Of a stretch of DNA of 64,000 bases, positions 48,608 to 58,900 are shown in pieces (positions within the stretch are counted from its first letter, which is position 1; every line of letters starts with the position of its first letter). The notes beneath the pieces are model-generated. The model saw only the letters and a program-made list of their open reading frames with translations, searched no databases and was not told where the DNA came from. A program made the position numbers and the translations under genes. This DNA is from an uncultured Legionellales bacterium (GTDB taxonomy: Bacteria; Pseudomonadota; Gammaproteobacteria; UBA1113): NCBI GenBank assembly GCA_945957175.1, contig CAMFJL010000009.1, forward strand, positions 22,260 to 86,259, in the 5' to 3' direction.

Positions 48608-49600
48608 TTAGGGGAATAACAGGACGGGGCTGATATCGGGAAAGACCGCTAAGATGGCGGCTTTGTCTTTTGCTTCAAACAAAAGTTTGATGTGAGGTCC
48701 TGCATCTTGCGTAAAATACACAGGAACACCCTCGCGGCGAAGCTGATGCACTTTCTCAATGGCGCGCCAAGTTTCAGGGATTCGATAATCGATGCTTGGC
48801 CAGCTTGCAAGCATGGTGGCGTGCATCGTCAAGGCATTGTGTTCAATCACTTCACCAAAGGCCTTAAAGTCATGCATTAACATGGCGTTTCGCAAGGTAT
48901 GCATATGCGCTGTGACAGTGGCTGGCCAAGCTTGATAGAGTGGCGAGGTTCCTGTCGTGATTTGCATCGCTTCCCGTGAGCTGATGGTTTTGGCGCTGTG
49001 CGTTACCATGACCAAGCCCAGCATCAAATCAGGCCAAGTATCATCGAGCGCAAAAGCATAACTATCAAGACCATCAGCGCGGTTGCCTGCTTGCCAATAC
49101 ACAAATCCTGGCCACAATGAGCGACATGCGCTGCCGCTGCCTATGCGTGCTAATATCGAAAGCTTATCATCCGTTAATTGCCAGCCAAATAAATCATTGA
49201 GTGCGAGTACGAAAGCTGCATAGCCACTGGCAGACGATGCGAGTCCTGCAGCCGTTGCTACGCGGTTTTGTGTATGAATTTCAAATGTTTGTTGTGGATG
49301 CGTGCGAAATAGGTCTAAAAAATGAGATATGCGTTTGGCAAAGTTTGAATCGGGTGATTGTTGGGTCTGATTTAAAAAAACGCGATCGGTCGATGCAATG
49401 CTCGGTATTATCGTTGTTTGCGTTAATGTATCGGGTACTGTCACCGATAAGCTATCTGTTACCGGTAAATTCAGCTGTTTATCACGTTTTCCCCAGTATT
49501 TAATCAGTGCAATGTTAATGGGGGCTTCGCCGTAGCCGCTGGTTTTGACGGGTTCACGTTTTTCGGGTAACCCTAGATAAATAGACTCAAAGGACTTCAA
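48608..49600 (-). CDS. mvaD: diphosphomevalonate decarboxylase
   Basis: Last step of the mevalonate pathway, yielding isopentenyl diphosphate. 330 residues; APINIALIKYWGKRDKQLNLPVTDSLSVT, the P-loop-like AAGLASSASGYAA and IGSGSACRS, and a later TQDAGPHIKLLFE are hallmark stretches, with the catalytic Asp in T-Q-D-A-G-P. It starts at TTG 49600, overlapping the stop of the GHMP kinase gene by 4 bases. Confidence 0.95.
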   Translation of the reverse strand: MKSFESIYLGLPEKREPVKTSGYGEAPINIALIKYWGKRDKQLNLPVTDSLSVTVPDTLTQTTIIPSIASTDRVFLNQTQQSPDSNFAKRISHFLDLFRTHPQQTFEIHTQNRVATAAGLASSASGYAAFVLALNDLFGWQLTDDKLSILARIGSGSACRSLWPGFVYWQAGNRADGLDSYAFALDDTWPDLMLGLVMVTHSAKTISSREAMQITTGTSPLYQAWPATVTAHMHTLRNAMLMHDFKAFGEVIEHNALTMHATMLASWPSIDYRIPETWRAIEKVHQLRREGVPVYFTQDAGPHIKLLFEAKDKAAILAVFPDISPVLLFP

Positions 49601-50559
49601 ATGACACCCCCACTACCCAATACCAATGGACACTGTGCGGTGTTAGGCCATGCGGGTGTAGGAAATATGGCATCTGGCACATTTCCTAAGGCAATGAGGC
49701 AATCGCCAAGGCCCGAGCCGGATATTTTGGCGCCCCAAGGTTGTCCGGTTTTATCATGCAAATCATCTAATACATTCATGATGCTATCGCTTGTATTATC
49801 TGAAGTGCCTAAGGCCTGTTGTAAGGTAAACTGAGCTCGCATGATTTCACCTAAGGCCTGCCAGTTTTTATCTTGTAAATAGTCGAGTCCTGTTTGGCTT
49901 TGTATATGGATTTGATTAAATAAGTCAGCATAATAAGATGGATTTTTTTCTTCTTTTTCAGCAATATGTGCTAAAACAATAGCAGTTTTTGTTTTATAGC
50001 CGGTATAAATAGCAGTTAGCGGTGGTAAAATATCGAAGCGTTGTGCTTTAACATGGTTTTTTTCATCACGACGAATGGCCACAGTGCCGCCTAAAGCACT
50101 AGCATAAGCATCACAACCCGATCCCATACCCTGCACATCAATAATAATTGTTCTGGCGATAGCTGCAATGTCATAGGCGTTTTTTGTAAGTTGACATGCC
50201 TGTTGTAAAGCTGACACTAAAGCAACTACCAGCGCAGCAGATGATCCAAAACCATGTGTGGGGGATAATTCGCTGTGAATACCAATATCATAACCATGAT
50301 GTAATATGGGCTGAAAATAACGTAATGTGCCTAAGGTATAAGCATGTGCATCATTGTCTGACATAAGATGCGCCAGTGTCGTCTGGAACGATCCGAATCG
50401 ATCGCTTTGAATGAGCACTTTATTATCATCACGCGCTTTCAGTGATACATAAACACGTGCCTGTAAACTAACAGCAACACCAAGACTGCCACGCACCACA
50501 GCGTGTTCACCGAGTAACATAAGACTGCCTGGGGCAGATGCTTGAATGATCGGTTTCAT
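49597..50559 (-). CDS. GHMP kinase, probable phosphomevalonate kinase
   Basis: 320 residues: APGSLMLLGEHAVVRGSLGVAVSL (N-terminal GHMP motif), HGFGSSAALVVALVSALQQA (ATP loop), GSGCDAYASALGGTVA and SGSGLGDCLIALG at the end. As a second mevalonate-kinase-like gene between mevalonate kinase and MvaD it most likely does the second phosphorylation; mevalonate kinase activity with a different partner cannot be excluded. Its ATG overlaps the previous stop (ATGA). Confidence 0.75.
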   Translation of the reverse strand: MKPIIQASAPGSLMLLGEHAVVRGSLGVAVSLQARVYVSLKARDDNKVLIQSDRFGSFQTTLAHLMSDNDAHAYTLGTLRYFQPILHHGYDIGIHSELSPTHGFGSSAALVVALVSALQQACQLTKNAYDIAAIARTIIIDVQGMGSGCDAYASALGGTVAIRRDEKNHVKAQRFDILPPLTAIYTGYKTKTAIVLAHIAEKEEKNPSYYADLFNQIHIQSQTGLDYLQDKNWQALGEIMRAQFTLQQALGTSDNTSDSIMNVLDDLHDKTGQPWGAKISGSGLGDCLIALGNVPDAIFPTPAWPNTAQCPLVLGSGGVI

Positions 50560-51575
50560 ATTGCCTTTGCCAAATGCACGCCTTTGGTTTCCGCTTGCAC
50601 GTTTTCAAGTTGATAGCCTAGTTGTTCACATAATGCTGTGGGTGGTTTGTCAGCGACAACAAGAACAATACCTGCGTGTTCGCCGCTAATCGCACCGGCA
50701 CCGCAAATTTTTGCAGCAAACCCTGCCTCATTGAGCGCTTGAATAAGCTGCTGTATGCGGGAGGGTACAACACCTAGTTTAACTAATAGACGATGATTTT
50801 CACGAATAGCGTGCATGAAAGCGGGTAAATCGTTAGATAATAAAGCATTTTCCATGGCATCAGTTACGCTGGTAAATGTGCTAATCAGCTTAGGATCATG
50901 CATGAAAATTTCGCTGGTTTTCGTAACACATTCACCGGTATTCGATAAAGGTTTACCTGTATTAATTAAATAAAGCGGCATTGACGGTAAGGGTCTTGGT
51001 GTGCAGAGTCCTTGATGGTAATGGATACACCCTCCGCGCAACGCTACGCGAATATCAAGACCACTCGAGCGGCCATGTTGTAAGTTTTCTGCATCGACGG
51101 CTTGTTGGAAATAATGTTCTTCATCAAAATCCATGCCTTGGTAGCTAGCAATGGCGTGCAACATGCTGACTATCATGGCGGCCGAGGAGCCCATGCCACA
51201 ACCCATGGGTACGGTCGATTCTGTTGTGACATGCATACCTTGCTCGGTATGTTCATGTTTTTCGCCTAATAATTTTGATACGGCATACTGCGATAACTCA
51301 AAAGGCAGCTTGAGCACATCACGTATGCCCATTTCACCTTGATTAAATGCATGATATCGGTCTTTGAGTTTTTGTTTGAGCTGCTTGAGTGCGCCAACAG
51401 TCATCGATGCATGATAAGGTAAGTTTTTTAGTTCGAACCCGATGTGGGCGGGGGTGCTAGGCGTTACGGTAGTTTTTGCAAAGCGATTAACCGCTAATGC
51501 GAGCGCCGGTGCACCGTGCACAACAGCGTGTTCGCCAGACAAAATGAGTTTACCGGGCGCCAGTGCTGTGGTCAT
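50556..51575 (-). CDS. mvk: mevalonate kinase
   Basis: 339 residues from ATG 51575: ALAPGKLILSGEHAVVHGAPALALAVNR, the ATP loop PMGCGMGSSAAMIVSMLHA, GRSSGLDIRVALRGG and KICGAGAISGEHAGIVLVV at the C-terminus, the pattern of mevalonate kinases. The frame is open upstream to 51677, but that part lies inside the HMGR gene; the ATGA overlap fixes the start. Confidence 0.9.
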   Translation of the reverse strand: MTTALAPGKLILSGEHAVVHGAPALALAVNRFAKTTVTPSTPAHIGFELKNLPYHASMTVGALKQLKQKLKDRYHAFNQGEMGIRDVLKLPFELSQYAVSKLLGEKHEHTEQGMHVTTESTVPMGCGMGSSAAMIVSMLHAIASYQGMDFDEEHYFQQAVDAENLQHGRSSGLDIRVALRGGCIHYHQGLCTPRPLPSMPLYLINTGKPLSNTGECVTKTSEIFMHDPKLISTFTSVTDAMENALLSNDLPAFMHAIRENHRLLVKLGVVPSRIQQLIQALNEAGFAAKICGAGAISGEHAGIVLVVADKPPTALCEQLGYQLENVQAETKGVHLAKAI

Positions 51576-52618
51576 GAATTTTGTGTCGAGGTGACCGTGT
51601 GGCGTTCCATGGCAACGTGGGCTTGCATGAGTTCGCCGGGATTGGTTTGTGCCGCCATCAACGATAATTCTCCGCATAAAATGGCGCCAGCTGCAATCAG
51701 TGCTAGGCGTCTGGCATTATCCCCTGGCGCCCTCGGTTCGGCACAGCCCATCAATGCTAAATTCTCTTGTACAAAGGGTAAGTCTTTGCCATTGCCCACG
51801 GTACCTACAATTAAGTTAGGCACACTGACGGAAAAATATAGATCTTCGCCACGAAGCTCTGTATGTACCATACCTTGAGAGCCTTCTACAATATTGGCAG
51901 CATCTTGTCCTGTCGCTAAATAAAAGCCGAGTAACATATTCGCAAAATGCGCGTTAGCTGTGCGAAGGCTACCAGCAGCAATCGATCCGATCAAATTCTT
52001 CTTGATATTCAGTTCTGCAAGCAGCGCAGGTTCGGTTTTTAATACTTGTTGGCATACAGCGCGTGGTATAAGCACTTCGGCAATCACATGTTTGCCGCGG
52101 CCAAATAAGCCATTGATGGCGGATACTTTTTTATCAACACACATATTGCCAGAAACCGAAATATGTCGAAGTACCGGATATTGTTGTAATAACCACTGCA
52201 TAAGATCGTCAGCGGCTTGGGTCACCATATTATGACCTGAGGCATCGCCGGTGGTTAATTCAAAGCGAATGTAAAGAAGGTTACCAACCAAGTGTGGGTG
52301 CACTGCGATGAGCTTAGCAAAGCGGCTACGGCTTGAAACAATGTGTTGTAGTTCGACAAAACGCTCAGGTAATGCGCTTGCGACAGCGAGTGCGTCGACA
52401 ACGCTGGCAGCTTCGACTAAGACGGAGCGGGTCATGCGTTCATCGACAATAGCCGCAATGATACCGCCAGATAAACGCGATACTTTGGCACCACGGTTGG
52501 TAGTTGCCCACAGCGGCGTTTCGTAAGTTGCTAAAGGTACGGTAATTGACTCATGAATCGTGGGACCCGCGAATAATATTGGGCCTATGGTTTTCATCGG
52601 TACGGCGGCTGTGTGCAT
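51572..52618 (-). CDS. hydroxymethylglutaryl-CoA reductase, class I
   Basis: 348 residues. Class I motifs: F-E-L-T-T-G-D-A-S-G-H-N-M-V-T (usually TTGDAMGMNM), D-K-K-V-S-A-I-N-G-L-F-G-R-G-K (catalytic Lys), GTVGNGKDLP, and a late His in L-M-Q-A-H-V-A-M-E. It reduces HMG-CoA to mevalonate with NADPH. ATG 52618 is used; an in-frame GTG at 52627 is possible. First gene of the mevalonate operon; all four genes overlap by 4 bases. HMG-CoA synthase is not in the window. Confidence 0.93.
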   Translation of the reverse strand: MHTAAVPMKTIGPILFAGPTIHESITVPLATYETPLWATTNRGAKVSRLSGGIIAAIVDERMTRSVLVEAASVVDALAVASALPERFVELQHIVSSRSRFAKLIAVHPHLVGNLLYIRFELTTGDASGHNMVTQAADDLMQWLLQQYPVLRHISVSGNMCVDKKVSAINGLFGRGKHVIAEVLIPRAVCQQVLKTEPALLAELNIKKNLIGSIAAGSLRTANAHFANMLLGFYLATGQDAANIVEGSQGMVHTELRGEDLYFSVSVPNLIVGTVGNGKDLPFVQENLALMGCAEPRAPGDNARRLALIAAGAILCGELSLMAAQTNPGELMQAHVAMERHTVTSTQNS

Positions 52619-52706
52619 GGCAATCACTTGAACTGGTTATAGATTGCGCTATTATATCATGAGAGCTGATGAATGCCAGCGTATTGTACCTATGCTTAGA
52701 TCTTAA

Positions 52707-52733
52707 TTGTAGGGGCACGGCGTGCCCCTACAA
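52707..52733. repeat. perfect 27-base palindrome TTGTAGGGGCAC-GGC-GTGCCCCTACAA
   Basis: 12-base arms with a 3-base centre, the cleanest copy of the GTAGGGGCAC family, upstream of the HMGR gene. Confidence 0.85.
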
Positions 52734-52782
52734 TAAGAGCCAAGAAGGAGGCCAGTTTTGAATATGCAGGTAAAATACATGT

Positions 52783-52900
52783 TTCGTCATCGCTGCGCGA
52801 TGGTATGATTACCCCTCATCCGGCCTTCGGCCACCTTCTCCCGCAAGGGGAGAAGGGCATTTTTTGTACTTGTGTGAGCGAGGGGAGAAGGGCATTTTTT
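52783..52900. repeat. REP-type element with partial second copy
   Basis: TTCGTCATCGCTGCGCGATGG, then TTACCCCTCATCCGGCCTTC, CACCTTCTCCCGCAAGGGGA and GAAGGGCATTTTTTG; the end GAGGGGAGAAGGGCATTTTTTG is repeated once more 36 bases later. Together with the palindrome at 52707 it fills the gap between the HMGR and 52935 genes. Confidence 0.8.
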
Positions 52901-52934
52901 GCGGCACGCGGTCCATGGGCGAGTAGGACGAGGC

Positions 52935-55322
52935 TTAACTACTCGTTAGTATACGCGTAAGTGCCGCCGGATCTCGGTGCAGTTCATGCCCGGCTTTAGG
53001 ATGGAAAAGTACACTCAGGTTGACCATCGAAGGTGAATTTTCTGAATTGGCTTTCTCTGCATGTGCATTCAATGCTCGGGCATGCTTAGCATTCACCAGA
53101 GTGTCGTCCTCACCTTGATGAATCTCAATCGTTAAGGGCGCCACGTGATTATTCGACTTATACGCAAACACAGAACGAAGAATTTGATAGGACTCACCCA
53201 TAAAGGCTAACAAGGCATTCACAGCGCCAAATAGGCGATTACTACCTGGGCGTTCAATTTCAGTACGGGCACGTCGATCTTTTTCTTCAGCACTGATATC
53301 TGCACCATTCCATAGTAAGCGCGGTATGTTTTTAAGCTTGCTCCAAGGCGTGTCTTGTTTGAGTGTTGGCGCAAAGAGCTCAACTTCCTTAATCTTGGGC
53401 TGTTGTGGCTGAATCGGTGCAAAAGAGGGTGCTGTCCGAGGTGCGGTAAGCGAACTTGGTATCGGCTGCGGCAATGCGGTATCAGTAGCAGGCGCATCCA
53501 TGCCTGGTGCTGATGCAGCGGAAGGGATAGCGTCATGGGGGTGCGCTTGCGGCGGTGTATGGTTTTGTGCCACCTCAGCTTCTCTTATGTCTGTGATACT
53601 TGGCAACGCATGAGCAACAAGCACACCACCAAAGCCGTGGCCAGCAAGCTTGATTTCACCAATGCTCTCGTCTTGCTGACATCTATCTACCATGGCATAA
53701 AAATCGAGCTGCATCTGGGTAAGACTAAGCTTTTTGCCCTGCTGCCGTAGCTCATCTACCCCATGTCCTGCTTGATCATAGCTTATGACCTCATAACCTG
53801 CCTTTGCCCAGGCTTTGGCTTGTGCATTAAACGTATGCACATTATCGCCTAAACCATGCATAGCCAATACCACTTTACGTGGGTGTGAAGGTTCGGCAGG
53901 TAACCAGCGTTTAACATATAAAGTACGCAAGTTGCTCATGGCGTCACTGCTTGCCTCATAGGCTTTGATGCTGCGCATCACCAAAGTCTCAAGACGTGAG
54001 CCCAAGAAACCTGGCTCGAAGGTATTTGCTTTAAATATGTTTTTAATCAGAACGATGGCGGCAGCATCGTTGATGTGACCTGCGCTAAGCTTATGTATTA
54101 TCGCCTGAATCTGCCCAACTTCTTGATGGCGTAAACCTTGATAGCCTTTGGGATTTAAATCACGATACTGTCTTAGTGCATAAGTCAGACGTTTTGCCAA
54201 GGTATACTCGATTTCAACGGTTTCGTAACGGATGTTAAAATGTAAAGTATGCTCTAAAAGTGTTGATAATGCATGGTTATACGTATTATGAGCTATAGCG
54301 TTTTTGTTTAACTCTTCACGGACGACTCTAAGTAAATAGGGTATTCTGTTGTCGCCCTCAAACTTTATATAATTGGAGTCTTGACTATCTTTAAGCAGCT
54401 GGGCTAACTCATTAGCATCTAACTCTAATTTTCTTTGAATATTAGCGAGTATTCGTCTCAATGTTCTATGATCAATGAGACCTTTTGAAGCTAAGGCGTG
54501 CTCGATGGTCGCCAGCTCATCGTCGAACGCAACTACAGTTGTAGGAATAACAACCAATTTTCTCGGCAGATACATTTCTATCGCTCCTCTTGCCTTTGCA
54601 AGTAAAGCGTCATCGGGCGGCTGTGCCAATTCAGCACTTGTTGGTGAACTAAGTACTTCTCTAAGAAGCGTAGCGCCTTTCTGTAAGTCTGAGTAATACC
54701 CAATGGTGAGTGGATCAGTAGAAAGTGTAGCTGGTATAGCGACTTCGATGGCCTGTACCATGGCAAGTGCTTTCTGTTTTTGTTTTATATTTACAGGATC
54801 ATTAAAAAAGTCACGGAGGGGCTGTAAGGTGGCTTCTCTGTCCGTAACTGGATAATAAGCATCCATGATCGACAGTTGGATCACAAAATCGGGCATGTTG
54901 CTATCATGGGTTGCCCCAAAGAGATCAGCTTGAAAGTCCTCATGATGACACTTTCTTATCATAGCTGTTTCGTGCGCATTGACTAAGCTAGTTACAAGGT
55001 AGTTACAACTTCCATTGTATGCATCTGGTAAAATGTCCAGGATAAGCATAAGCTTTTCCTCTAAATTTTCTAGCATAGGCGTATCTTTTTGTTGTATGAA
55101 TTGAAGCAATTCTTTAATCCACATCATAACTTGTTGTTCGCCTGCCCGGTATTGAGATCCAATTTCTTGGCCATCTTTATCAAGCTGATTCAAAAAAGGC
55201 AACACACCATCAAGGTAACGAACATAAAGTTGTCCGTTACGATTACCGTGCTCATGTGCATCCGCAAAAGCTTGTAGTGCACTTAAGTCTAAAGCGGCAA
55301 GTAACTCAAGTGATTTTTTCAT
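52935..55322 (-). CDS. large protein with nucleophile-less alpha/beta-hydrolase domain
   Basis: 795 residues from ATG 55322 (AGGA, spacing 6). Residues 1-480 are helical without a recognised domain. From about 481 a lysophospholipase/monoglyceride-lipase-like fold begins: KVVLAMHGLGDNVHTF (oxyanion strand), VISYDQAGHG, then LAGHGFGGVLVAHAL where G-H-S-x-G-G is expected; codon GGC at 53634-53636 makes residue 563 Gly. The Asp (HQGEDDTLV) and His (HPKAGHEL) of the triad are still there. A Pro/Ala-rich insert of about 60 residues (590-645) interrupts the domain. No signal peptide. A dead hydrolase with a binding role, or one with a displaced nucleophile, is possible; it lies next to the giant eukaryote-like gene. 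Confidence 0.65.
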   Translation of the reverse strand: MKKSLELLAALDLSALQAFADAHEHGNRNGQLYVRYLDGVLPFLNQLDKDGQEIGSQYRAGEQQVMMWIKELLQFIQQKDTPMLENLEEKLMLILDILPDAYNGSCNYLVTSLVNAHETAMIRKCHHEDFQADLFGATHDSNMPDFVIQLSIMDAYYPVTDREATLQPLRDFFNDPVNIKQKQKALAMVQAIEVAIPATLSTDPLTIGYYSDLQKGATLLREVLSSPTSAELAQPPDDALLAKARGAIEMYLPRKLVVIPTTVVAFDDELATIEHALASKGLIDHRTLRRILANIQRKLELDANELAQLLKDSQDSNYIKFEGDNRIPYLLRVVREELNKNAIAHNTYNHALSTLLEHTLHFNIRYETVEIEYTLAKRLTYALRQYRDLNPKGYQGLRHQEVGQIQAIIHKLSAGHINDAAAIVLIKNIFKANTFEPGFLGSRLETLVMRSIKAYEASSDAMSNLRTLYVKRWLPAEPSHPRKVVLAMHGLGDNVHTFNAQAKAWAKAGYEVISYDQAGHGVDELRQQGKKLSLTQMQLDFYAMVDRCQQDESIGEIKLAGHGFGGVLVAHALPSITDIREAEVAQNHTPPQAHPHDAIPSAASAPGMDAPATDTALPQPIPSSLTAPRTAPSFAPIQPQQPKIKEVELFAPTLKQDTPWSKLKNIPRLLWNGADISAEEKDRRARTEIERPGSNRLFGAVNALLAFMGESYQILRSVFAYKSNNHVAPLTIEIHQGEDDTLVNAKHARALNAHAEKANSENSPSMVNLSVLFHPKAGHELHRDPAALTRILTSS

Positions 55323-55901
55323 ACCAATCCTACCTTGTTCATTTTTTATCAAACTTTATCGATTATGGCTATATTTTAACCCAGATATGGGTTTCGATAG
55401 CATATTATACTGAGAAAAAGCTTAAGTAAAGCTTAAGAAAATAAGAAACAGTAGGTATTTTTCAGTCTTTTTAAAAGTTTATGGGTGGATAAGTGCGTTG
55501 TCATATCGCATCTAGGCTGGATTAGACGTGGCGGTAGTGGTGACATAATCCACGGATTGTCGCGAAGCGATACTTGTTTACGACATCACGCCTACCTCAA
55601 ACAATCACACAGTGAAAGAATAATAACCAAACCATAGACGGATGATTAAAAAATGTTTATAATGCATTGCATGCTTAAGGCCAGCTGAAGAGGTGGATTG
55701 GCGAAGCGTCGTTCACCGCTGCAATAAAATGAAAGCTTAAGCAGTCACTATCCTATCAATCATAACAATACGATAACTGAGCAAAGGAAAGCCACAAACA
55801 CGGCACATATGAGTGCCGTTCTGTATTTTTGTCATAACAAAAACTGACCCATGCGTACGTATCACGACAGCATGGCTCATCGGAGTTCGGAGTATTGTAT
55901 T
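55323..55901. other. 579-base intergenic region with a hairpin (55801-55818)
   Basis: CGGCAC-ATATGA-GTGCCG (55801-55818) followed by TTCTGTATTTTTG is terminator-like on the plus strand. Around 55490-55580 there are fragments (CATATCGCATCTAGGCTGG, GTCGCGAAGCGATA) that may be worn REP sequence. No ORF is supported. Confidence 0.45.
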
Positions 55902-58900
55902 ATGTTCAGCTCAGATCACAAGGTTAAGGTTGATGCCAAAATCCTTATTCTTGCCTCTCGCAACGCTTCAAATAGCGTGCCATCGTTAATCCAGGCCTTA
56001 GTTGATAATGATGGGCCTAAGATAGGACCAACGTATGCTTCTAGAGAAGTAATGAGCAAGAATCATCGACTTTATCGGCTTAGTTTTTGGGGTGATGCGG
56101 GTGCTAGTCGATATGATGGTATGATTCGGCCTTTCCTTCTAGGAACTGAAGTTACACTTCTGTTTTTTTCATTATCTCAAGATAATTCATTGCAAGAGAT
56201 GATAAATATTATCGAAAAAATAAAATGGATAGATCCATTTATGCGCATTATCCTCGTAGGTTCAAAGAAAGGTTTGCATAGTCCCGTTAAAATAGGCAGT
56301 ATCAAGATATCAGAATTTATTGATCAGCACCAAATACTGCATTATATAGAAATTAATGAAAAAACGGGAGAAAATATTGACAAGCTTTTAGCATATATTA
56401 CTGATCTTGCGGTAGCGGTATGTGAGCAAAAAAAAGCAAGATCTTTATCCATTATGAATTATACAGATTATAGGAATAGTTCAAACGAAAAAATTGTTAT
56501 TTTTGCCTCACGTAGTGCTTCAAATAGCATGTCATTATTAATTAGAACATTTAACGATGATTATTCTAATGTAGGGCCATCGTACTCTTCTAGAAGAATA
56601 AATAAGAATTATAATCTTTGTTTTTGGGGGCACTGTAATAGTATTCCTTATGATTATAGATATGTTCATCATTTAGAAATTTATGGTAATAGAATTTCTA
56701 TTTTGATTTTTTCATTATATAAAGATAATTCTCTGCAAGATATGATAAATATTATTGAAAAAATAAAATGGGCAGATCCATTTATGCACATCATCCTCGT
56801 AGGTTCAAAGTGTGATTTGCATAGCCCAAGTGAAATAAGCAGCGTCGAGATATCAGCATTTATTGACCGATACCACATACCCTATTATGTAGAAATTAAT
56901 GAAAAAACTAAAGAGAATATTGATAAGCTTTTAGCCTATATTACTAACTTCGTGCTGGCCGCATGCGAGCAAGAGCGGGCAATGGCTTTATCCGGCGTGA
57001 GCTCTCCAGATTATGCAGAGGGTCCGGGTGACAGAGAGCCTGGCTTTATTAGTAAATTTTGGCGATCTGTGATGCGTACTACGTCAACTGCGCCAACGTC
57101 AACTTCGAATACTTTACCCATACCAAATCCATCTAATGTTCATACGAACCTTCTTGTGCTTGGTGGTGCTTCGGGTCATGGTTCGACGGCTTTAACCTTG
57201 AGCTTGTTCGGCGACATAAATACATTGAGAAATGATACTAGGCCTGGTGTAGTCGCATTAGTCGGGAAAATAGATGATACGCATGCGTTTCTTATTGGGG
57301 ACTGTGGTCATTATAAGCATGGTAATCGAATGCAGCTATCCCATTTGAAAAACGCCAACATGCTACTTTTGGTTTTTCCCTTATCAGAAGCAGCATCTTT
57401 GCCTGCGCTACTCCCTGTGATTGAAGCAGCGAGAGGTGCTAATCCTGCCATGCAACTGCTGCTTATTGGCTCAAAAAGTGATTTGTCTCATGCGCGTCAG
57501 ATCACGGCAGCGGACATCAAGGCCTTTATGGCGGCGCAAGGGCTTTGTTATTACATCGAAACCAGTGCCAAAACGGGAGATAACATACCCATCCTCTTAG
57601 AATACCTCACTCATATGGCTTTGCGACCAGAGGTTGTTATACCGCCCTGTTTTATCACCGCAACGCCCATTGAGCTTCAGTTATCTCGGGAGGCTAGCGC
57701 TAAGCCTGGCGCTGTTTTGCCAAACACTAGCACCGCGTCGTCTTCATCTTCATCATCGTCATCCGTACTACCACCGGCCTCTTCAGTGCCACCAGGCATT
57801 GCTATGAGTACATGCGATGCGGCTTATGTAGCACCACCTACATTTGCTTCGGCATCCTCGTCTTCATCGTCTTCGTCCTCCTCTGCTGTGCCATTATTCG
57901 AGCCCTCCTCGGTGGCTTCATCGTTGCTACCTGCTTTATCTTCATTTGGCACCGCTACTGCTACCTCGCAAGACACAGTATATGCTGATGAATTGACACA
58001 GCGCATCCTAACGCGAAGTCTTGGTGAAGATACGTGGAGTCTTAGCGTGGCCAGCGTGCATTTGGCCATACACAATCAAACGGAGCGAGAGACATTAGGG
58101 GAAACGGGGGTGCAAGACTTACTTAGCTTGCTGGCCACACTTAGACAACCGTTTCTCTACATCGATGATACGGCGAGAATCAGTCTTCTTGCCCGATACC
58201 AACCCACCCATCCAGCTATCCTTGCTTTAAGCAAGGTGATTCAGGATCTGGCGACTTGGCGGATGATGCAGGCGTCGTTGCCACCGCTATTAGGTGGTGC
58301 TTTTGGAGCCCTTATCACCTGTTATGAAACCTTTCTAATGGACTTAGCCCATGGGGATGTTGAAGTGCGCGCGCGCTGCTTAACCCCTAAAGCCTGGATT
58401 TCTGGTGTAGATATTGGCTTTCACTACGTTGCTCTTGATGAGGGTTATCGATTGTTATGCACCAATCGCTATGGAGAAACCGTCAAGGAAAATGCCACCG
58501 GTAACCATGCGGTAGCGAGTATTGCTGGGGTTCACTATAAACCCAACCCTGGTGGTATTCATGCCATTTGTCCTAATATGGAGCACGCGGTATCAACTCT
58601 GCATCAACGCTTTGCTAAAAACCAAGTCGCAGCCGCTAGCAGTGTCATTAAAGTCTCTGGTGTCCCTATATGGACCATCCCCTCACCGTCGGATGAACCA
58701 GGACAAGACGTATTGGCCTACCAAGCGCTGCGGACCCGTGAAACCAACGGTGAAAAACGCGAGGCTATCTTAGCCGATGCGTCGCTTCGTTCTCGGCTTA
58801 TTATGCAAGTAGCGCCTGCGCAAGGGGTACTTGTCCAAGCAGGGTTTACCATTGTTGGGATAAGTTTGGTTGACATCGTTGAGATGCAAAATCATTTACG

